Positions 9,465 to 20,467 of a stretch of DNA of 64,000 nucleotides are shown piece after piece; position 1 is the stretch's first letter, and each line of letters begins with the position of its first letter. A model generated the notes under the pieces. The model did not search any database. It saw only the letters and a list, made by a program, of their open reading frames with translations, and was not told where the DNA came from. The translations under genes were made by a program, and so were the position numbers. The DNA is from Asterochloris sp. CNOR1 (taxonomy: Eukaryota > Chlorophyta > Trebouxiophyceae > Trebouxiales > Trebouxiaceae). Location: assembly GCA_963969365.1 (NCBI GenBank), contig OZ017755.1:1922001-1986000 (forward strand), written 5' to 3'.

Positions 9465-11679
9465 TCATGCAAGGGCCAGTTTGCCCTCGTTGCTGGTCTT
9501 GCCCTCTCTGAGGTTATTGTAGTGCTGGTGTGTGTCATCAATAACAGCCCTGGCAAACTCGCTGTTGAGGGGCTGCAGCACACATGCATGAGGGCCATCA
9601 GCTGAGCAGCACTTGATGAGAAGAACGGCAGCAGCGGTTTACAAGGCACTGCACCTCTGCATTGTAGCCGTACTGGTTGGCAGGCTTGCCATCAGGGATT
9701 TTGTAGTCCCTGCAGCACAGCGCATCCATTTCAACACATCACAACAGAGTGCAGGTCACAGTTCGCACCTGAACCACACCATCACACGCTCCAGCTCGCC
9801 GGGCATCTCCCTGCAGGCCAGCACTGTCAGACCTAGAACAAGACACCACCAGCATTGTCACGCAGAGGCACCTCTGATGGTGGCGAGGGTCTGCTGAGAG
9901 CCCTGTGGCATTTCTCAAACACTGCAGCAATGGCAACACAGGCTGCATGTCCTGCTCTGCTGAGTGCCTCACCTTTCTACATCCTCAATGTCGTTGAGCA
10001 GGTGCGCCCTGGGGTCGTCTGCCTTAATGCAGACAATCTTCCAGTCCAACTCCCCATCGTCGATCATGGCGTATGCCCCCAGGGGCTTGACCTTGTACAC
10101 GCCACCCCCGCTCACATTGCTCGCTGCCAATCTCCACAACATCCACTGGGTCATTGTCGCCCTGCACAGGGCCAGGAACTGCTGACAAGCTCTTCAAGCA
10201 ACCCCAAGGGATGCTGTGCCAGGCTGCCTCCAGCTGGGAAGAGCCCCGGCCGGCCTAGAGTGAGACTGGGAACACGGAGACATCCAACCTTGACGCCCCC
10301 CAGCTCTGGGTTGGCATGCTCTGGGTCCTCCCAGGTCTGTGGCAGCATGCCATAGTTCCAGAGGATGTTGTAGGGGTAGAAGCGGAGCTTGTCCTTCTTG
10401 ATGTCTTGCTTGATGGGGTTGGACTCCTCCTTCTGCAGGCCAGGTGGGCAGCTTTGAGATCCTGCTGGCAAGCTGGCTGTTACGGGACGTGAAGTGCTTC
10501 TGCAGTTCAGGCTGCAAAGCTCTGCAGAGAAGGCTGTTGGTGGGCTGCATGGCTGCACGGTCTGGGCTGCAAGGTGGTCCGCCTCACTGTGGCAACCTCC
10601 ATCTTGGCTGATGTGTCCTTAGGGATCTCGCAGACAAAGTTGAAGGTGCCTGCACAGCCAGCAGCCTTGTTCAGGTGCAGAGAGCCAGCAGGGGGACAGC
10701 CAGCATTGATCTGAGCTGTAGTGCCCACCATCGTCATTCCTCAGCGCCCACATCATGCCAGGGGGACACATCCTTGCCCTCCTCTGTCACAAACATCCGG
10801 TACTCCTTGGTGCTTGTGTCACCCTGCAGGCAGCTGTGCATGTGGCACACTGCACCATCAGCATCAGCTGAGGGGGCAGTGCAAGGAGCTGACTGGTTCA
10901 AGGTTTATATTCAGGTCTGAGCAGGCAGAGCCGCATCTGACAGGATTTTTTGGGCACACCTGCTCCCTGTTAGCGAAGCGACTCTTTTTGTGCTCATTAT
11001 GATGTGCCGGCTGCACAAAGTAGACACCCGAGTATGTTTTCTGCAGCTCCTTGGGGGTGTTGGGGTCTGTGGTCACGTCATCCATGGGCAGGTCCAGCAG
11101 CTCTGCTAGGGACTGGCTCCTGCACGCAGCATGTGGGGTGACCTCCACAAGGCATCTGGTGTGCCAGTCCCCCTGACAGACATGTGCTTCATTGCAGATG
11201 CCCATATTCTGCAGCGGCAGGCGCCTGACTTGTGCAGCAGCACTCCGCTGGCGTGCACACTGTGCTGGCTTACTTGTTCACAGCCGCAATCTTGGGGCTC
11301 TGCACCTGCTCCCATGCCATGGCATTCTGCTCTGCAAAGGCCTTGTCCAGGGCCTGGTCGCCAACAGCTACCCTGTTGAGGGCGCCGCTGTCATACTTGT
11401 ACAGTCTGAAGCTGAGCTCCACCCCGCTGTCCAGACTGCCATGCCTAGCATGGCGTGCAGGGGCAACGCCAGCAATGGCCAGCACAACCTGCATGCCCAA
11501 CAGATGTGGTGTGCTGCTGTCCCACCCTGTCCAAGAAGGGGCTTGGTTGATGCATGCAGGCAGCTGTGCAGAACCTGGGTGGGGGTGGAGACACTGCTCT
11601 GCTTGGTAAGGCTGACAGTCTTCGGCACAGCGCCGATGCTGATGCTCTTCAACAGGGTACTATGCATATTGGGATGCAT
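9465..11679 (-). CDS. Family I inorganic pyrophosphatase, probably organellar, with a ~150-residue N-terminal extension
   Basis: Hydrolyses pyrophosphate to phosphate, pulling biosynthetic reactions forward. The catalytic part shows [118 protein letters not shown] and [11 protein letters not shown]: Mg-binding acidic residues and family order intact. Exons 11679-11575, 11488-11274, 11119-10960 and 10823 onward join in phase, so the N-terminus (transit-like [19 protein letters not shown], then about 120 residues unlike known pyrophosphatases) belongs to this gene. A very short intron (about 41 nt) seems to follow SPWHD. Between DVVEIGS and GGVYKVK the frame is broken by one extra base in a C5 run (10105-10109), likely a sequencing error. 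The last exon ends [14 protein letters not shown], with the stop at 9465-9467. Confidence 0.92.
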
Positions 11680-12033
11680 GGCTGGTCACTCCTCTGTCAG
11701 GTCTGACAGGCTAGAACAGGGTATTGTCGGAATGGTTTGCCGGCAGCAGAGGTCAAATTATTAAGGAGGTCAAATTTTTGAGAAGAATCAAGATACCTCC
11801 TCACAGTCAGTTGCCCAATGATGCAACGAGATCAGTGATTCTGGTGTCCTGCAATAATTGACATTTGCAGCGCCTGAACTCAGCGGCACAAAGCACGAGT
11901 TGGGAAGGCTTGCAGACAGATTGATCAGGCTGATGACAACAATCTGCTGTATAGCAGCGTTGACAGGCTCTGGAGGACCACAGCCAGCAGGCGCTGACTG
12001 CTGAGCAGCCTTGCTGGGTGGCGTGCCGCTCTT

Positions 12034-13468
12034 TCAAGAGTGTGTCGGTGTTGGGCTTGCAACTTCAGCCTCAGCTCTAGCCTTTTCCGGCAGCTTGATG
12101 GAGCTGGCGGCTCGGTGGAACAAGGGAAGCAGCTTGGTTTTCTGCAGGATAGCAGCACTTCTGTGCCCAAAGGCACATTCCTCGGCCTGCTGCAAACTTG
12201 AGCAGCATCTGCTTCCAGCAAATACTTGAGTGTCCACATCACTAGCGCCTGCCAGCCTGCATGGCCCCCATGTGCTGTACTCAGAGTGAAAAGCGCTCCA
12301 GAGCATGGTGTCATGCAGACCCAAGATCTGCTGAAGCCCGGCAATTGGGGTTGATGGGGCACCAGTGTCAGCCGTATGGGCAATGGTGGCTGTAAGGAGA
12401 GGTGCACTGCAAGGCAGATGCCCAACAGAAGCCAAGAAAGCTGCCTGCATGTACTGTCGTGAACCTGGTCACCCCAAGCAGACCATTTGAACAGCATGAA
12501 AGACTAAATCTCCCGCTGTGCATGTATTGCATGCCCAGCGCCGGTCAGCGACGTCCTGGCCTGGTGCACAACCTGGACCTGGGCCAGGACCTGCCCTTCC
12601 TGGGCTGGCAGCAGCATCGGGTGTATAGAGCGTCTGACCTGATAACAGCTGGCGTCAGAGTTGCAACTTGCTCACCGAAGATGTGCCCATGAGGGGTTGC
12701 AGGACAGATGTCAATAATAGTCTTGAGAGAGGTCTGGTCAAGGTCTTCAAAGCACCCAGCAATGGAGCTGGCCGCACCCACCCTCTGCAAGGCAGATACT
12801 CAGCATGATGCCTCCACACACAGCTGGCTGATGCTGCGAGAGAGATGCCACCAGCCTACCCTCCATGTCATAAGGCCTGAGCTGCAGCCCACTCTCGTGC
12901 ACCGCAGCAGCAGTGGCCCAGCCCTGCACACAGGTCATGTGTCCGTTGTGGGGCCTTGTAACAGTGCTTGCAGACACCTGGCATCAACTTGTGGCCTCTA
13001 CTGCACTGGGCCAGGCCTCCTCATGAAAGCAGAGGCGAGCCCCAGAGCAAACGGTGACGATGGCCACCTCCATAGAGACCATCTGCCAGCGTAACGTGCC
13101 CATGTGTGCTGCTATGGACTTCCCTTGCCTTTTGCATCTCAGCCCACCTGACAATTGCTTGCTGACTCCTTACTTGACGGTCTCTGTGTACTTCAAAGGG
13201 CCAGTACTCCAAGCATGGCCTCACAGTAAGGGGCAGAATCAGCCTGTGCACATTCAGCTTCACTTCTCAAGCCGTTTTGTGAGGCCCAGGAGGGAAAACT
13301 GTCTTCTCCTAGTTCATTGCTGAGCAAGAACTCAGCCAGATCATCAGCTTGCTGCCTGTGCTGACTCTGCATGCTCCACTGTATCTGTGCTGCTAGTGCA
13401 ATCACAGCACCGCCAAATTGTGTGTCAAGTGGCCGCCGGCAATCTGCCTTCTGCCCATCAGGGGACAT
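12034..13468 (-). CDS. Uncharacterised multi-exon gene (possibly the continuation of the upstream USP gene)
   Basis: I do not recognise the product. Exon-like segments in order: 13468-13290 (ALAAQIQW, QQADDLAEFLLSNELGEDSF), a segment ending EYWPFEVHRDRQ at a strong GTAAGG donor, then MVSMEVAIVTVCSGARLCFHE in phase, SIAGCFEDLDQTSLKTIID to ATPHGHIFG (about 12780-12675), and a C-terminal exon FHRAASSIKLPEKARAEAE with stop at 12034. The first ATG overlaps the stop codon of the USP gene. Removing one base of the run at 13461-13464 would fuse the two in frame, so they may be one gene. The minus-strand stretch 11800-12030 also looks partly coding (DTRITDLVASLGN) and may be an alternative 3' end. Confidence 0.4.
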
Positions 13469-14105
13469 AGATGACGGGCTGTGTTATGAGGTGCTGACAC
13501 TGCTCTACGAGCAGCCTGTTGTGCAGCAAGATTGCCTCTGCCTTGATCTCCAAGGCCAACCTCGAGATGATCTTGGCCACATCAGTATCAGTGGCATTCC
13601 TGACATCAGCCTGCAAGACCAAACAAGCGGCCAAATGCGATCCTGGCATCAGAGCAGAGTAGCAAGGGAACACCTGGAGAGGGCAGGCTCACAAACATGT
13701 GGAGATCCCACTCTGCCTCTGCAGGTCCCAGCACATGCTCGACACAGCCTCTGAGGGCCTGCCTGGCTGCAGCCAGCTCATGCCGCTCCTGGTGAGCACT
13801 GCCGTCAGCGCCTGGACTGAATGACATGCCAGCCGCTGCCCCATGGAAGACCTCCTCTGCAGGCTCCAGGCATCTGCACACGTGCACCTGCAGACATGGC
13901 TGCATTGAATCAGAATAGGTGCACTTGATGAGCAAGGCTGAAGGCTGCAGCAGGCACCACATGAAACAACATCCTCCTTGGGCCTCAGCATGTGCTGCTG
14001 CAGCCAGATCAGCGCAGCAGGATGCTGATCAACATCCAAGGCCAGCAAGATGGCTCTGCGGCCGGCATGTCTGCCTGCAAGTGGGGTCACCTCCTGTGCA
14101 GACAT
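13458..14105 (-). CDS. Universal stress protein (USP)-domain protein
   Basis: Three exons, all in phase: 14105-13968, 13887-13693, 13610-13458 (161 residues). The start RRAILLALDVDQHPAALIWL is the first beta-strand and nucleotide-binding helix of the USP fold. LRPKEDVVHVCRC is the second strand. The C-terminal ATDTDVAKIISRLALEIKAE and AILLHNRLLVE...PVIYVP correspond to the usual helix and last two strands. The Gly-rich ATP-binding loop typical of ATP-binding USPs (G-2x-G-9x-G-S/T) is not evident, so nucleotide binding is doubtful. Likely role is stress-related, by family only. The start codon is 134 bp from the divergent phosphatase gene. The frame may continue past the stop if the G4 run at 13461 has one base too many. 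Confidence 0.72.
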
Positions 14106-14239
14106 GTGCTATCTTTGCTGGAAAGGTGTGCAAGCTGTTAGTCGTTGCTCACCTAACCGTTCAACCCCACCTGACCAGCTGCGCAATGTTCGGTGCAATC
14201 GCATTGACATAGATCCCATGTCTGGTGCCTGAGCGGGAG
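14106..14239. promoter_or_regulatory. 134-bp shared upstream region of two divergent genes
   Basis: The minus-strand USP gene and the plus-strand lipid phosphatase gene start 134 bp apart. Both 5' UTRs and core promoters must fit here or overlap. No TATA box is obvious. Confidence 0.45.
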
Positions 14240-16336
14240 ATGGCTGACCACCTCCTGCAGCAAGCCCAGATTTGGCTAATATCAACTCCACTACATGTGC
14301 TCAGCCTGACCAGCGTGTCATGCCTGATCTTGATCAGCTGCATCCCACCTCTGCATCAGCCAGTCAGGAAGGTTGTCAGGCCATGGGTGCTTTACCACGT
14401 CAGTTTGAGATGTGGTCTATACCTTCCTCCCCTGCATCAGGCTGTGCTTGATATTGTTCCCAGCTTCAGGAGTCCTGCTGCAGGTGGAGAGGGGCCTGGA
14501 GCGGGTATGTCAGGTTAGCAGGGCACAGCAAAGCACAGGTTGCCATTGCCGCATGGCGTGCTGATGTTTGGTGGCTGCTTTGTGCTGCAGGTGCAGAAAT
14601 TTGAGAGCCCTGCCCTAACAAGTGCCTTCACACTATCATCAACAACAGTGTCAACAGCCTTCTGTGAGTTGACACCCAGGCCTGGGTGCATTGAAAATCA
14701 ATACATCTTGCTGGATGAGATCTGAGCTGATCCTCGCTGTTTCCTGCAGATGCCATCTTCCTGCCACTGCTTGTGTGGGTGGGCGCCTCTCCTTTTGTTG
14801 ACCCAGAAAGGTTACCCTGCAGTGCCTGGAGGCAGCATGTCCAGCAATGACCTGCTGTTCTGCCAGGTGGGGGAGGGGCAGCTCTGTCATCGTTTGTCAA
14901 TGTTGATGGCCCTCTGCATTTACTGCGGAAATGCCACAAAGGATCTGGTATCTGCCCCCCGGCCTTTCCAGGTGAGAAGCTGCACCTGCTTCGCTGCTGC
15001 AGGCATCAGTTCCAAGCATCTAGCTGGCGCATGGCGGTCTGCAGGTGTCATACAAGTCGTTCAAGCCTCGCCTGGTGGGGCACAGCCACCTTGAACTCCA
15101 GATAAACTCTCAGGTCTGGCCCAATAGGGTTTGCTCCTCTGCACTGCCCTGGCACAAGGCTCACGTTCAAATGCTGAGCGCAGGAGTATGGCCTGCCGAG
15201 CAGCCATACAATGAACTCCCTTGTCCTTAACTGCTACATGATTTACTATCTGACACAGTTTGGCGTCGTGCAAAGCTACTCGATCTTGCTGCTTTTATAC
15301 TTCGTGGCAGCTGTGTGGGTGGCATGGATTGGTCTGGCAAGGGTGAGTGCAACTGCACCAGCATGGAGCAATAAAGACATTGCCTTCTTGTGTTTGGGCA
15401 CCTTCTGCTGTAGTCACACATGTGTCTACTGCCATGACATGCAGGTCTACATGGGTCTCCACACGCCAGTGGATATTCTTGGCGGAGTTATTTCTGGCCT
15501 GCTGGTGCTGACATTTTATGCTTCCTTTGATGGTGCGCTAGCCACAGTTTGCACCTCATGGTGCTCACAATATGACATCGCCTCAATGGTCTACCTGCAG
15601 CCTCCTTTGAGCGATGGGTCTTGACTGCGCCATATGCAGTTCTCACACATGTAGGTCTGCTGTGGTGTTGCACAGCTGGGAACTGCATGGCACCTGCCTG
15701 CGAACAGGCTACATGTGCGCGTCCTCACGCTGAGCGGGTTGTGGCCTCCCCTGCAGCTCATGGCGTGCACAGTGCTCCTGCGCCTGCACCCCAAGCCTCT
15801 GGTGCACACTCCCTCATATGAGTTCACAGCCAGCTTCTTTGGTGTGTGCTGGGGCCTGATTATTGGGCTCTCACGTTGCGGCATCCCCTGCCAGACGGAG
15901 TACCGCCCAGGAGCCTCCCTGCAGCTGCTGTCCACCGTCCCAGGATGGCTGCTTGTGCTCAAGCGTACCCTGCTAGGTGAGCTCTGCTGTCAGGCCCTCT
16001 TCTTTTGAAGCTGCATGGTTGTGATGTAATGCAGTGCCCACACATGCTGCAGGCTTGGCAGTCATCGCGGCTAATAAGGAGGCCTCCAAGGCCGTGCTGC
16101 TGAAGCTGCTGCCACTGGTGTACTGGGTGATCCCGCTGCCCATTAGGAGGCTGTGGCAACCGCCACTGCACAGCCTGGCAAAGGTGCACCCCAGAAAGTA
16201 TGCAGGCATGCCTCTAGATGAGAAAGGTATCCCCTGGGATGTGCAAATCACAGCCAGATTTCTTTCGTACAGCAGCATAGGCCTGAGCGTGACCTACTTC
16301 TTGCCACAGCTGTTCGTCCTGCTCGGCCTTGACTAA
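14240..16336 (+). CDS. LPPD: Long-chain-base (sphingosine) phosphate phosphatase, PAP2 superfamily
   Basis: Multi-pass ER enzyme that dephosphorylates long-chain-base 1-phosphates, countering sphingolipid signalling. Start chosen at ATGGCTGAC (14240): exon 14240-14398 gives MADHLLQQAQIW and then VRKVVRPWVLYH, matching the plant delta-type N-terminus. Later exons: 14591-14663 (VQKFESPALTSAF), 14750 onward (AIFLPLLVWVGASPF), then MALCIYCGNATKDLVSAPRPF (PAP2 motif 1, K...RP), EYGLPSSHTMNSL (motif 2, SxH) with a long hydrophobic helix, VYMGLHTPVDILGG (motif 3, G...H..D), a TM-rich segment at 15720-15976 (TLSGLWPPLQLMACTVLL), and the last exon at 16053-16336 (YAGMPLDEKGIPWDVQITAR). All three catalytic motifs are intact. 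Some middle splice sites are unresolved. Confidence 0.85.
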
Positions 16337-16669
16337 ATGTGCTGCTGCTGATGATGATGATTGCATTTAGAGTCCGTAGCCTCAATGAACGGGCTTAGGA
16401 CTATGACTAGGCTTTGCTTCATATCAGTGTGCCTGGCCTCCAGCACATCATTAGTTAGCTTCAGTTCAGTTTGAGCATCAAGTTCTTGCAGTCAGCTCGG
16501 TGCTGATACGTGTTCGCTCATGTGAGCAAGTCCTTAGGTGTCTGGTCGAAATCTGAGTCAAGTCTAGTTAGAAGAAGTTTATCTGATGGTACTAGCGGCC
16601 TTCTTGAGCACATGGTCGCATTTGGCATGCCAACTCCTCCTGCTTCCCAATTTATACCCTGGGTGGGGG
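16337..16669. other. Intergenic, no gene seen
   Basis: Lies between the phosphatase stop and the tRNA-Cys gene. It begins with a (CTG/ATG)-rich tract. No ORF with coding character was found. Confidence 0.5.
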
Positions 16670-16741
16670 TGCAGCAACCAAGGAATCGAACCTGGGTCCC
16701 CAGATTTGCAGTCTGGTGCTTTACCACTAAGCTATTGCTGC
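16670..16741 (-). tRNA. tRNA-Cys (GCA anticodon), no intron
   Basis: Full cloverleaf on the minus strand: acceptor GCAGCAA (16741-16735) pairs 7/7 with TTGCTGC; TA at 8-9; D-arm GCTT/AAGC; anticodon stem CCAGA/TCTGG around CTGCAAA; T-loop TTCGATT between CCAGG and CCTTG, with one mismatch in a 5-6 bp T-stem. Unlike the two tRNA-like loci near 2.2-2.9 kb it is contiguous. It lies just upstream of the WDR60-type gene, in the opposite orientation. Confidence 0.9.
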
Positions 16742-16814
16742 TGTAACCACATTGACCACATGGCCAGTCAACGATATCCAATTGTGCTCGCCCCTGCCCT
16801 CATAATCAAGTAAA

Positions 16815-19800
16815 ATGTCGGACGACTACGAAGATGATTTTGAGGCCTATGAGAGTGACTTTGAGGTGTCGTTCACTCCCCTGCATGCATGTGTTAACAG
16901 TGAACAGGTAATGGGTTTCTCTGATCGAGAATACTGCACTGCAGAGTGAGCCTGATCCGGACCTGGATCCTCCTGCCATGCTCCCCATCATACAGGCTGA
17001 CAAAAAGCTGTACTTCCCAGCTCCAGGTCAGTCTCCAGCTTGTGCACCTGCCTGCAGCAACCGCAAAGCACACGATGCCATGATTCAGTGCCTGCAGCGT
17101 GTGCTGGCAGTCAGATGCTGCCATCGCGCCAGGCCATGGGCCTGTCAGATGCCCAGAGGGCTTTGCTGGCCAGTCGATGGCACAGGTGGCTTGTCATCAG
17201 GAAAAGGGTGAGCTGGACGCTCCACCTTGTTGCTACCAGTGCATGCCTCAAAGATCAGCTTGTTTGGCTTCTGCAGATTGTGCTGTCAGAAACTGTACAG
17301 GACGCGCTGTTTGTCATGGAACCTTTGAGCCAGCACGAGCTGCTGCAGATGGGACGGGGCCGTTATAGGTGAAAGAGTATACCCCACAGCTGATGAGGCC
17401 TGGTCCACAGAAGCAGTCCAATATATATATCATGTCAATTGCTTTGCCCAGAGAAGCTCAGTCTGCTCAGCCTGCCTGCAGAGGCAGCATCTGCAACTGT
17501 ACTCAGACTGGGGCTGATGAACAGGCAGCAGAGTGCCAGACAGATGCAGTGAGCATCAGCATGGCTGCCTGTCAGGTGCCTGATGACCTCAGCCGGCAGG
17601 CAAACCCTGCCGGGCAGCAGCCTGCCCCGCTCAGGTGACAAAGCTGACGGCCACCACGTCCCCAGGTAGCAGTTTGATGGCATCATTCTGTCAAGGTTGT
17701 GTGTCCAGGGTGGTCATTGCAGGAGTCTCAGGCGTCTTCTGGACGCCCTGTCATGCCGGCAGACGGCTGCGAGAAGGTTGGGGCAGCACTGGTTGGCCCC
17801 CTGTCCTGCAGGGGATCTCTGGCTGCAGACACGGGAGCTGCAGGCAGGGCAGGGGCACAGGTCAGCAGCATGCAGGGGCAGCAGCTGGCTGCCTTTGTCA
17901 GGAGCGCCGGCACGACAGTGATGAAGCTGCTGCTGCAGCATGCCCACCGCCAGCGAGCTGTCTTCAGCACTGGACCTTCCCGGAGCCTGGCAGGTCAGGC
18001 TCCTGGGCTCAAGCATTCACGGCTACACCACGCTGGCCATGGACCTGCCTGCATGGGCCCGACCTGTGAAGCCCAGGTTCTTTCCTGCATGGTCGTCCTG
18101 ACCTACAGCCTGACATTTCTCTTGTGCTGGACAACAGAGCACTACACATGCCTCCCTGTGTGCTTGCAGGCCTCAGTGCAGGGCAATCCACTTGCGCTGG
18201 ATGGGCCTGGACCAGGCACACCAGGCAGCCTGCCTGGCGTACGACACCGCAGGAGCTGGGCTGCTGCTGGTTGCATATGCAAAGGATCGGCTGGCAGAGG
18301 TACTAAGGGCTGGCTGCTGCAGTCCTGCCGGGGACACTTGACACACCTTAGTGCGATAGGGCAGCTGTGCAGCACTTGATACAAACTCCCACCCAGCACA
18401 CTGGTCCCCATGGGATGCAGGGCTGTACATGGGGCGAGCAGGGCTATGCCTGCGTGTGGAGCCTGGAGCGGCCCGCAGAGCCTGAAGCCGTCTTGCTCAG
18501 CGAGGGGCAACCGGCTGCATGCTGCCTGCACAGCCAAGCCAAGCTGGCCTGCATAGGTATGTCAACTGCTGTTGCTTTGGTGCTGACGGGCTTGCCCCAC
18601 ACATTCTGCTGGTGCCGATGGCTGCAGCTTGACCTGTCGTGACCAGGGTACTGCTCAAGAGACAGGAGGCTAGTGCTGGACTACAATGTTGCCTGCTATA
18701 GGAATGCAGGAGGGAGGCATTTGCTTGTGGGACCTGACTGAGTCAGAGGACCAGCACAGTGTGCAGCAGTCTGGGCAGGGCAGCGCAACACTGCGGCGCC
18801 CTTCCTTCACAACTGAGGCTGCAGCAGAGGGGGCCACGGCGGGCGCCATCACTGGGCTGCAGTGGCTGCCAGCCACAGGTATGGCTGGCCGTGCATGCCT
18901 GCAGCCACACGACCCCACTCTGCGGCCGCGCAACTGCCTGCTTGCTCACAGCGATGCCCCTGCGCCAGCAGGCATGGCAGCACGCCTTCTGGGAATGTAG
19001 ACAGGTGGACCGCCAGGCATGGCAACCCTTGTCTGGATGGTGCTACAGGGTTGGGTGGTGCTGTAGGCTCCAAAGGTGCCCAAGGAGGGGCGTCAGCAGC
19101 AGCAGCAGCTGATCAGCCTGACGGCTTGTGGCCATGCCTGCCTGTGGGCAGTGGCGCGTCCTGCCGGCGCCACAATGCCCTACAGCTGAGGCAGGACTGC
19201 GCATCGGCAGCATTGTGCAGCTGCTGTGCATTGCCCCCGGGCTGCAGCTTGGCAGGCGGCCGCCACCAGAGGGCCGTCTGTCAGAGGGGAAACGCCTGCT
19301 TCAGCAGACTGCAGCCCTGGCCTTGCTGCCTGGCAGCAGTGGCGCTTTCTGGCTGGCTGCAGCGACGGGCGGGTGCTGGGAGGGTGCTGCACTGGGCAGC
19401 ACACTGCACCCCAGGTATGGATCTGCCAGTCTGCTAGGGCAGCAACAAGTGCTGCGCCTCCGCCAGGGTGCCATCCAGCAGTGGTCCAGCCTCAACCTTG
19501 TGGCCCCTACAGGAGTGGCGCCTGGAGGATCCTGCGCTCCGCCCCCGGGCAGCTGCAGGATGCAGACCCTGTGACCTGCCACACGGGGGGTAACAGCTGT
19601 GGCCTGCTGCCCCAGCCTGCCAGGCACATTTGCCAGTGGGGATGACGCCGGTCGCGTGGCCGTGTTCAACACCCGCACGTCCGTTGCAGTTTTGTCAATT
19701 CAGGTGCATGACAGGCCCTGCGTTTCAGCCCTGTATATGTGTGATGCAGTTCAAGACTGGCTGCCTGGTCGCTGGTGCATGACCAAGGCTGGTTGCTCAG

Positions 19801-20206
19801 CCACTCGTTCCTGTCTTGTGCGCAGGTGTGCCAGACAGCAGTCGTCAGTATTCAGTGGGTGCCAAGCTGCTCTGCACTGCTGCTGGTGCTGGATGTCCAG
19901 CAAAATGTGTTCCTGTGCAACCTGAGGAGCCGCAGTCTTTCGGCAGTCTTGAAGTTCAAGCTGTCCGCAGCCACCAGCCAGCCTCTTCTGCAGGTGTGTC
20001 TGCTTGCACCGCTTTTGGTAGGCCAGGGATGCCACTAGGAAGCCCACTTCCTGCCTGGTCTGCAGGTTTCTTCTGGCCCAGTGCAGTGCAGTTTCGCTGT
20101 GTCATTGGGGGGCGCCTCCATTGCCTGCCATGCTTTTGCCAGCAGTCTCTTACAGTCTGACAAGATCAATCAAAGGGATGTAGACAAAGCACTCTGGGAG
20201 GTGTGA
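16815..20206 (+). CDS. DYNC2I1: WDR60-type cytoplasmic dynein-2 intermediate chain (retrograde intraflagellar transport motor)
   Basis: Dynein-2 intermediate chain 1 (WDR60; FAP163 in Chlamydomonas) carries dynein-2 for retrograde IFT in cilia. Exon 1 (MSDDYEDDFEAYESDFE) is the acidic N-terminus seen in this family. Next come DKKLYFPAPG, then LSETVQDALFVMEPLSQHEL (family block ahead of the WD repeats), TQTGADEQAAECQTDAV, and the propeller: QGYACVWSLERPAEPEAVLL, AACCLHSQAKLACIGMQEGG followed by ICLWDLTESED, FASGDDAGRVAVFNTRTSVA, LLLVLDVQQNVFLCNLRSRS. The C-terminal CHAFASSLLQSDKI...VDKALW matches the family's last helix. Stop at 20204-20206; two TGTAA motifs (20313, 20348) downstream are candidate poly(A) signals. 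About a dozen exons; internal borders approximate. The gene is meaningful only in an alga that can make cilia. Confidence 0.82.
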
Positions 20207-20467
20207 GTTGGTTGGTCTGAAGACACACTGAAGCCCTGACTAGATGCAGATGCCTTGATTCCAGGCAGTAACAGGAAGAGATCAGTTGCAGACAGAAAAC
20301 GGCCCCCCCCTATGTAATGTTTGCATAAACAATTGCATCTGTCCTCGTGTAACTGGCCTCTCATGTTACTGCTGTACAGTATGGCCATGCCCGCTGCAAC
20401 TTACTGTGCTAATTGAAGCCAGCTAACTTTCCACTGGAAGGGGCCAAAGTCAATGCAGATGCTGAGC

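Noticed and set aside
12200-12450. Possible ankyrin repeat (TLKYLLEADAAQ) in the uncharacterised minus-strand gene
   Set aside because: Only one weak partial repeat; frame and splice borders could not be fixed.
12402-12692. Plus-strand ORF with LVHNLDLGQDLPFLGWQQHR
   Set aside because: Looks protein-like, but it is antisense to exon-like segments of the minus-strand gene and lacks neighbouring exons.
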